This document shows, in pieces, positions 3,919-8,605 of a stretch of 8,605 nt of DNA (positions are counted from its first letter, which is position 1; each line of letters starts with the position of its first letter). This DNA is from Oscillospiraceae bacterium (lineage in GTDB: Bacteria; Bacillota; Clostridia; Oscillospirales; Oscillospiraceae). A model generated the notes under the pieces. That model was not told where the DNA came from. It searched no databases and was given only the letters and a program-made list of their open reading frames with translations. The stretch spans positions 5,339-13,943 of the forward strand of contig JAJBVW010000012.1 in assembly GCA_020866945.1 (NCBI GenBank), written 5' to 3'. The position numbers and the translations under genes were made by a program.

Positions 3919-6843
3919 TTATTCCTCGACGTACACGATGATGATGGTCACGGTGCCAATCGTATAGGTCGCCGTGTAGGTGCCGTCCTCATAGGTAAGC
4001 TCGGCGTAGTCCGCGTTTTCAAGCTCGGCCTCGCCGTCGCCCAGAACGGTCATGCCCGTGGCGATCCAGGTCTCGGTCTCGTTGTCGTAGACATAGATGG
4101 TGCCGGTGTTCTCCACGGTGTAGGACTCGGACTTGTAGCTGTAGAACTGCTGGGTGTAGGTGTCGTTCTGGTTCTGCCGCAGGGTGACGGTGGAGTCCCC
4201 GTCGGCCTTGACGTACAGGGTGGTTCCGTCGGTCTCAATGGTCTCGGCCTCGCCGGTGGCCACGGTGGTCATGGCGGTGGTCTCATAGGTGTGCGCGCCG
4301 CCCACGAATACGTCCTCGGCGGGCAGGTCGGTGTTTTCCAGCACCACCATCAGGGAGGCGGCGGTCAGCCACTCGTCGCCGGTCACCTGGAAGATGTAGC
4401 CGTCGGCGTACTCCTCCATGTCGAAGGTGGAATCCACCAGGGTGACATAGGCCTTCTGCTCACGGGCCACGGTGGCGATGGTGTTGCTGCCGGAGGCGAA
4501 GTGGATGTCGGAATTCACCACGGTGCCGGTAGCCACGTCGTCCAGCATAGAGGTGTTGTTGGAGAAGCCGAACATACTGCTGGCGTTATAGACCAGGCAG
4601 TTCTGGTAATACGCCTGGGAGATGCCGGTGTTGGCCCCGCTCAGGCCGGGCAGGAAGGAGTCCACACACAGCAGGGTGCTGGTCTCGTCAAGGTACATAT
4701 TGATGCCGGACTTGTCGTAGACCGTGGAGTCCACGATAACATAGCCGCCGAAGAAGTCGGTGGAGAAGATGCGCCCGCTGTTGCCGGTCATGTAGCTTTC
4801 ATAATAGATGATAGCGCCGCTGTAGCAGGTGTTGGAGGGGTGCTGGCTGTAGGAGAAGATCTGGGCGTTTTCATAGAACACCACAGCTCCCATGCCGGAG
4901 AACACGGCGCCGGCCATGTTCACGGTGTTGCTGTAGTTGCCCGCGCCGATGACGTTCAGGCCGCCGGTGGTGTTCTGGATCTTCACCACGGTGCCCTCGC
5001 CCAGGGCCACGATACCGCCGCCCACACCGAATTTATACTCGGAGTCGGAGCGAACGTTGCCGGAGGAGACCACCAGGCTGTCGGTCAGGGTGACGGAAGC
5101 GCCGCCGTCGATGAACAGAGCGGTGTCTGCGGGTTCGCCGACATACGCGTCGTCGCTGTCGCCGGTGGTGGGTTCGCTGTACCACACGCCGCCCTCGATG
5201 GTGATGGAGGCGGTCTCCTCGGTGACGGTTCCGGCCTCGTCCTGGGCGTCCGCGTCATAGACGATCTCCCCGTCCTCCACGGTGATGGTGGACCAGCTCT
5301 CGTCGTCCCAGAAGAAGCCTACCAGGTCGTCCTTGGGGGAGCCGGAGATGGAGTCGTTGTCAAACTCGCTGCGATAGGTCTGCAGTCCGTCGAGCTGGGC
5401 CAGAATGGCGATAGCCTCGCCCTTGGTCAGCTCGCCCAGATTCTCCGCGGTGATGCCGCAGGCCTCCAGGGCCGCGATTTTCTCCTCCGCCGTGGTATAG
5501 AGAACGGCGGCCAGGTTCGGATCGGTGATGAGGCTGGTGTCGATGTTCTCCCCCTCGCCAAAGAACACGTCGGCGTAGGCGGCGATGGCGGCGCGGGAGT
5601 TTTCAATGTCCTCCTCGGTCACGTCCGCGGCCTCAATGAGCTGGGCCTGGAGGGCGAGACCCTCCTCACTGAGGGAGGCGTAGCCGCTCACCAGGGCGTT
5701 ATAAATCATGACCAGCAAATCCTGGCCGGTGACGGCGGCGTAGCCGTCCAGCAGGGTGGCCTCCCGGTCGATGCCGTCGGTGATGATGGCAAGACCGCCG
5801 GCGGTGTAGCTCCCGTCGGCAATGCTGCCGAAGAAGGAGGTGCCGTCATAAATGAATGCGTGCAGGTTTGTGGTGTTGGCGGAGAAGAACTTATACTCCG
5901 TGGTGCCGCCGCCCACAGGGTTGGCGTCCCCGGTGAAGCCGAGGATGCCGTTGGCCGCCTCGATGGTGAAGTACTTATAGATGAAGTGGATGGCCTCCAG
6001 CCGGAGGTAATCCTCCTCATAGCCGAAGGTGAACCAGTCGTCCCCGCCGTTGGTCACGGCGCTGCTCAGATACCAGGTGACAAGCTCCTTCTCCTCGTCA
6101 CTGAGATCTGCGGTGTCCTCAAAGTCGTCCGCGTCGAACAGGCCCTGGGAGCCGCCATACTGCTGGGCGGTCTTTTGCAGCAGGGCGTATTCAGTCAGAT
6201 CCAAGGAATACTCGTCCAGCCCGTCCAGGGTCAAGGTCTGGCTGGTCTCATACTGGCTGTTTGCGTAGGTGATGACATAGACCGTGGTGGCCTGGGTAAC
6301 AGTGCCGTCCGCCAGAACCAGGGCGACGCTGTAGGCGGCGTTGTCCTCCTGGGCGGCCACGCCGGTGAGCGTCAGGGTCAGGTCGGTTCCCTCCCCGGCC
6401 TCCACTGCGCCGGTGACGGCGGTCTCGGAGCCGTCATAGGCTTCCACAGAGACGGCCTGGATGTCCGCGAGGTCGTAGGCCTCGATGCCTACATAGTCGT
6501 CGGTGTCATAATAGCTGTCCGTGGGGGCGATGGAGCTGTCATAGATATAATAGCCCTTGACGGTGAACACCGCCTCATCATCGTCCTCGCTCTCCAGGGC
6601 GGCGACATGGCTTTCCAGAATAGGCTGGTCGCCGATGTACATCTCCACCGAGGAGGTGACGGTTTCCGTTTCGCCGCTGGCGTCCGAGGTCTCGCCGCTG
6701 GCGTCGGATTCCGCCTCGCCGCTGGCGTCCGCCGTTTCGTCTACTCCGAATGCCTCGTCGGAGGCAAAGACCCCAACGCCCATCATGCCCAGGCACATGG
6801 CCAAAACCAGCATGAGCGAAAGAAGCGCTTTCCATTTCTTCAT
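3919..6843 (-). CDS. Large acidic secreted protein, function unknown, beta-helix-like region
   Basis: This encodes 974 residues; I do not recognise a named family. A signal peptide is clear: positive start MKKWK, hydrophobic core (6-26), likely cut after VFA-28. Next comes a low-complexity linker with three DASGE units (39-58), then a beta-rich, Ig-like stretch (about 65-195), a mainly helical, very acidic region (about 205-500), and a long region rich in Gly, Asn, Ser, Thr and short beta strands (about 545-840) resembling right-handed beta-helix surface proteins. The C-terminus (about 850-974) is again beta-rich. No LPxTG motif, membrane tail, SLH or recognisable cell-wall domain is visible, so it is probably released or held non-covalently. 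Acidic residues greatly outnumber Lys and Arg. I chose the ATG at 6843 because AAGGA lies about 9 bases upstream; an ATG at 6849 is too close to that site. It is monocistronic, with its own promoter and terminator. Adhesin or carbohydrate-acting roles are guesses. Confidence 0.82.
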   Translation of the reverse strand: MKKWKALLSLMLVLAMCLGMMGVGVFASDEAFGVDETADASGEAESDASGETSDASGETETVTSSVEMYIGDQPILESHVAALESEDDDEAVFTVKGYYIYDSSIAPTDSYYDTDDYVGIEAYDLADIQAVSVEAYDGSETAVTGAVEAGEGTDLTLTLTGVAAQEDNAAYSVALVLADGTVTQATTVYVITYANSQYETSQTLTLDGLDEYSLDLTEYALLQKTAQQYGGSQGLFDADDFEDTADLSDEEKELVTWYLSSAVTNGGDDWFTFGYEEDYLRLEAIHFIYKYFTIEAANGILGFTGDANPVGGGTTEYKFFSANTTNLHAFIYDGTSFFGSIADGSYTAGGLAIITDGIDREATLLDGYAAVTGQDLLVMIYNALVSGYASLSEEGLALQAQLIEAADVTEEDIENSRAAIAAYADVFFGEGENIDTSLITDPNLAAVLYTTAEEKIAALEACGITAENLGELTKGEAIAILAQLDGLQTYRSEFDNDSISGSPKDDLVGFFWDDESWSTITVEDGEIVYDADAQDEAGTVTEETASITIEGGVWYSEPTTGDSDDAYVGEPADTALFIDGGASVTLTDSLVVSSGNVRSDSEYKFGVGGGIVALGEGTVVKIQNTTGGLNVIGAGNYSNTVNMAGAVFSGMGAVVFYENAQIFSYSQHPSNTCYSGAIIYYESYMTGNSGRIFSTDFFGGYVIVDSTVYDKSGINMYLDETSTLLCVDSFLPGLSGANTGISQAYYQNCLVYNASSMFGFSNNTSMLDDVATGTVVNSDIHFASGSNTIATVAREQKAYVTLVDSTFDMEEYADGYIFQVTGDEWLTAASLMVVLENTDLPAEDVFVGGAHTYETTAMTTVATGEAETIETDGTTLYVKADGDSTVTLRQNQNDTYTQQFYSYKSESYTVENTGTIYVYDNETETWIATGMTVLGDGEAELENADYAELTYEDGTYTATYTIGTVTIIIVYVEE
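6671..6729 (-). repeat. Three direct copies encoding DASGE in the secreted protein
   Basis: The 14-base unit TCGCCGCTGGCGTC (plus-strand reading) occurs exactly at 6671-6684, 6692-6705 and 6716-6729. The spacings of 21 and 24 bases are multiples of three, so the frame is kept and the protein shows three DASGE units just after the signal peptide. Exact DNA identity suggests recent duplication, and the copy number may vary between strains. Confidence 0.8.
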
Positions 6844-6880
6844 TGACATTTTTCCTTTCTTTCCCAAAAGTGATAATTAA

Positions 6881-6909
6881 ATTCTAACAGCTTGTTTAGG
6901 AAATGTCAA
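6881..6909 (-). promoter_or_regulatory. Strong sigma-A promoter of the secreted-protein gene
   Basis: On the minus strand TTGACA (6904-6909) is followed after 17 bases by TAGAAT (6881-6886), matching 11 of 12 consensus positions. The start would be near 6874, giving a leader of about 30 bases. Confidence 0.85.
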
Positions 6910-6937
6910 CGCGTTTTAAGGAGGACGCTCCACTTTT

Positions 6938-6968
6938 CGCGGCGGGCCGAAGCGTTTTTTTCGCCGCG
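6938..6968. other. Small inverted repeat upstream of the secreted-protein promoter
   Basis: CGCGGCG at 6938-6944 is inversely repeated as CGCCGCG at 6962-6968 around a 17-base spacer that contains seven T residues. It lies between the ackA terminator and the minus-strand promoter at 6881-6909. It could be a protein-binding site or only a GC-rich coincidence; I see no gene in 6910-6982. Confidence 0.3.
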
Positions 6969-6982
6969 GAGGACGACAAAAA

Positions 6983-7005
6983 GGCCGCCCATTCATCGGA
7001 CGGCC
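6983..7005. terminator. ackA terminator, bidirectional
   Basis: GGCCGCCC (6983-6990) pairs with GGACGGCC (6998-7005) around a 7-base loop; the one imperfect pair is a G-T wobble in the minus-strand RNA, the direction of ackA. Five A residues precede the stem (6978-6982), giving a U tract for the minus transcript, and six T residues follow it (7007-7012), so it can also work on the plus strand. It starts about 20 bases after the ackA stop. Confidence 0.85.
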
Positions 7006-7025
7006 CTTTTTTGGGAATAATTGGA

Positions 7026-8222
7026 TTAGCCCTCGACAAGCTCCTTGGTGTCGCGGGCGATGACCAGCTCCTCATTGGTGGGGATGACCATGACCTTCAC
7101 CTTGCTGTCCTCGGTGGAGATGATGATGTCCTCGCCGCGCTTGGAGTTGCAGACGGGGCAGATCTCGATGCCCAGATAGGTCAGATACTCGCAGATGGCG
7201 GCGCGGGTGGAGGCGCTGTTCTCGCCGATGCCGGCGGTGAAGATAATGCCGTCCACGCCGTTCATGGCGGCGGCGTAAGCGCCGATGGTCTTGGCGACGC
7301 TGTAGTGGAAGATGTCCAGCGCCAGAGCGGCGCGCTCATTGCCCTCGCTGGCGGCGGTGTCCAAATCGCGGAAGTCGGAGGACACGCCGGAAACGCCCAG
7401 CACGCCGGACTTCTTGTTCAGAATATTGGTCAGCTCCTTAATATCCTTGCCGGTGTTGGCGGCCAGGTACTCCAGGATGGACACGTCGATGTCACCGCAG
7501 CGGGTGCCCATGGGCAGACCGGCGATAGGGGTGAAGCCCATGGAGGTGTCCACGCTCTTGCCGCCGTTGATGGCGCAGATGGAGCTGCCATTGCCCATAT
7601 GGCAGGAGATGAGCTTCAGCTCCTCCAGGGGCTTGCCCAGAAGGGCGGCGGCCTGCTTGGAAACATAGCGGTGGCTGGTGCCGTGGAAGCCGTAGCGACG
7701 CACCTTCAGGTCGGAATAATACTCATAGGGGATGGCGTACATAAACGCCTTGCCGGGCATGGTCTGGTGGAAGGCGGTGTCGAACACGGCCACCTGGGGC
7801 ACGTCGCCCATAACGGCCTTGCAGGCCTCGATGCCGGTGATGTTGGCGGGGTTGTGGAGCGGGGCCAGGGGGATGCACTCGCTGATGGCGGCCATGACCT
7901 CGTCGTTGATGAGGACGGACTGGGCGAATTTCTCACCGCCGTGGACGACACGGTGGCCCACAGCGCCGATTTCCGCCATGCTGTCCACCACGCCGTACTC
8001 AGCGCTGGTCAGCTTATCCAGCACGGCGGCGATAGCCTCGGTGTGGGTGGGCATGGCCACGTCCTCATCAAAGACGGGCTTGCCGTTCTGGGGCTTGTGG
8101 GACAGATGGCCGTCAATGCCGATGCGCTCGCACAGGCCCTTGGCCAGGAGCTTTTCTCCCTCCATGTCCAGAAGCTGATACTTCAGGGAGGAGCTGCCGC
8201 AGTTGATAACAAGAATTTTCAT
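7026..8222 (-). CDS. ackA: Acetate kinase
   Basis: This 398-residue cytoplasmic enzyme reversibly transfers phosphate between acetyl phosphate and ADP, giving ATP and acetate; in fermenting Clostridia it is a main source of substrate-level ATP. All key residues known from the Methanosarcina enzyme occur at the same numbers: N7 in the NCGSSS motif, R91 in GHRVVHGG, D148 in VFDTAFHQ, H180 in YGFHGTSH, H208 in the HMGNGSS motif, R241 in MGTRCGD, and E384 in PTNEE. Length is normal, with no sign of damage. The ATG at 8222 is preceded by AAAGGA at 8230-8235, 7 bases upstream. The usual partner pta is not adjacent: the upstream neighbour is the divergent tmcAL, and a terminator follows, so ackA appears monocistronic. 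The AT-rich gap holds no clear minus-strand promoter that I can choose with confidence. The gene contains no TTA, CTA or TCA codons, which leaves a long open frame on the opposite strand. Confidence 0.98.
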   Translation of the reverse strand: MKILVINCGSSSLKYQLLDMEGEKLLAKGLCERIGIDGHLSHKPQNGKPVFDEDVAMPTHTEAIAAVLDKLTSAEYGVVDSMAEIGAVGHRVVHGGEKFAQSVLINDEVMAAISECIPLAPLHNPANITGIEACKAVMGDVPQVAVFDTAFHQTMPGKAFMYAIPYEYYSDLKVRRYGFHGTSHRYVSKQAAALLGKPLEELKLISCHMGNGSSICAINGGKSVDTSMGFTPIAGLPMGTRCGDIDVSILEYLAANTGKDIKELTNILNKKSGVLGVSGVSSDFRDLDTAASEGNERAALALDIFHYSVAKTIGAYAAAMNGVDGIIFTAGIGENSASTRAAICEYLTYLGIEICPVCNSKRGEDIIISTEDSKVKVMVIPTNEELVIARDTKELVEG

Positions 8223-8239
8223 GGTGGTGTCCTTTCATC

Positions 8240-8268
8240 TTGTAAAAAAATGATAAAGTGTGTAAAAT
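8240..8268 (+). promoter_or_regulatory. Sigma-A-like promoter of tmcAL in the ackA/tmcAL gap
   Basis: TTGTAA (8240-8245) and TAAAAT (8263-8268) are spaced by 17 bases. The start would be near 8275, about 60 bases before the tmcAL ATG. The gap (8223-8335) is very AT-rich, so other matches are possible; it must also hold the ackA promoter on the other strand, for which I found only weak candidates. Confidence 0.5.
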
Positions 8269-8335
8269 GGTAAATATATAAAATCCTTCTACTATTTTAA
8301 CGCAATTTTCAAAAAACGCAAGAGGAAGTGTGCCC

Positions 8336-8605
8336 ATGAACGTAATTGGTGTTGTGGGGGAGTTCAATCCCTTTCATTATGGACATTATGAACATCTTCA
8401 GGAAAGCCGGAAGCTGATAGACTATGAGGCCCCGGTGGTCTGCGTCATGAGCGGGGATTTTATCCAGCGGGGCGGCCCGGCGGCCTTTTGCAAGCATACA
8501 CGGGCGGAGGCGGCGGCCCTGTGCGGGGCGGATTTGGTGTTTGAGCTGCCCCTGCCCTGGTGCGGGGCCTCGGCGGAGCGGTTCGCCCTGGGGGCCGTGG
8601 GGCTG
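8336..8605 (+). CDS. tmcAL: tRNA(Met) cytidine acetate ligase TmcAL, N-terminal part (cut by window edge)
   Basis: The first 90 residues of an open frame run off the right edge. TmcAL (formerly YlbM) activates acetate with ATP to acetyl-adenylate and acetylates the wobble cytidine (ac4C34) of elongator tRNA-Met in Firmicutes. The visible part is the nucleotidyltransferase N-terminus: GVVGEFNPFHYGHYEHL (5-21) with the HxGH-type motif H14-x-G-H17, then VMSGDFIQRGGPA (37-49), KHTRAEAAALCGADLVFELPLPW (53-75), and SAERFALGAV (79-88). These are the order and spacing of the family. Full-length members are about 400 residues, so roughly three quarters lies outside. The ATG is preceded by AGGA at 8323-8326, 9 bases away. 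It is divergent from ackA, sharing a 113-base gap. Confidence 0.92.
   Translation, partial: MNVIGVVGEFNPFHYGHYEHLQESRKLIDYEAPVVCVMSGDFIQRGGPAAFCKHTRAEAAALCGADLVFELPLPWCGASAERFALGAVGL

Noticed and set aside
3784..6846. A 1020-codon plus-strand open frame covering the whole secreted-protein gene.
   Set aside because: It is in exact codon register with the minus-strand gene, so its stops can only arise from TTA, CTA or TCA codons, which a GC-rich gene avoids. Its translation is a Gly/Val/His-rich string without domains, while the minus frame has a signal peptide, ribosome site, promoter and terminator.
6903..8273. A 456-codon plus-strand open frame opposite ackA.
   Set aside because: It has the same codon-register mirror cause; the minus strand encodes an intact acetate kinase with all catalytic residues, and the antisense translation is low-complexity Gly/Ala/Val/Asp.

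Overview
The window looks like chromosomal DNA from a GC-rich, spore-forming member of the Clostridia, probably an Oscillospiraceae-type gut anaerobe. The basis is a SpoIIQ-type sporulation gene with a forespore-type promoter, strong GGAGG ribosome sites, GC-rich third codon positions next to AT-rich promoters of the Firmicutes sigma-A type, and Firmicutes genes such as ackA and tmcAL (ylbM). The genus is inference; no rRNA or tRNA gene is present. Seven complete genes plus the two genes of a toxin-antitoxin pair are followed by one gene cut by the right edge at 8605. No stretch longer than about 200 bases lacks a gene or an identifiable signal.

Layout, left to right. Bases 1-99 hold a sigma-F-like promoter interleaved with an intrinsic terminator that ends at the ribosome site of a spoIIQ-like gene (100-852, +). 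A hairpin separates it from a convergent TraX-family membrane protein gene (914-1684, -). A divergent promoter region leads into a tight two-gene operon: a divergent shikimate-kinase-like protein (1848-2360, +) and tcdA, the tRNA t6A dehydratase (2373-3146, +). Running against tcdA and overlapping its end by 7 bases is a Phd/YefM-RelE/ParE toxin-antitoxin operon (3728 to 3140, -), driven by a perfect-consensus promoter. The only + strand terminator downstream of tcdA lies beyond this operon, at 3808-3840.

The right half holds a 974-residue acidic secreted protein of unknown function (6843 to 3919, -) with its own strong promoter and terminator, then a monocistronic acetate kinase gene ackA (8222 to 7026, -) with a strong terminator. 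Divergent from ackA is the start of tmcAL (8336-8605, +), encoding the tRNA-Met cytidine acetate ligase.

Functional links. TcdA and TmcAL both modify the tRNA anticodon loop (position 37 and the wobble base 34). TmcAL uses free acetate and ATP, so its position head-to-head with acetate kinase has a possible metabolic logic. The items most worth a second look are the promoter/terminator overlap in front of spoIIQ, the altered substrate-site residues of the shikimate-kinase-like protein, the toxin-antitoxin operon nested between tcdA and its apparent terminator, and the large secreted protein. I see no CRISPR array, insertion sequence, phage gene or clear new multi-gene system.
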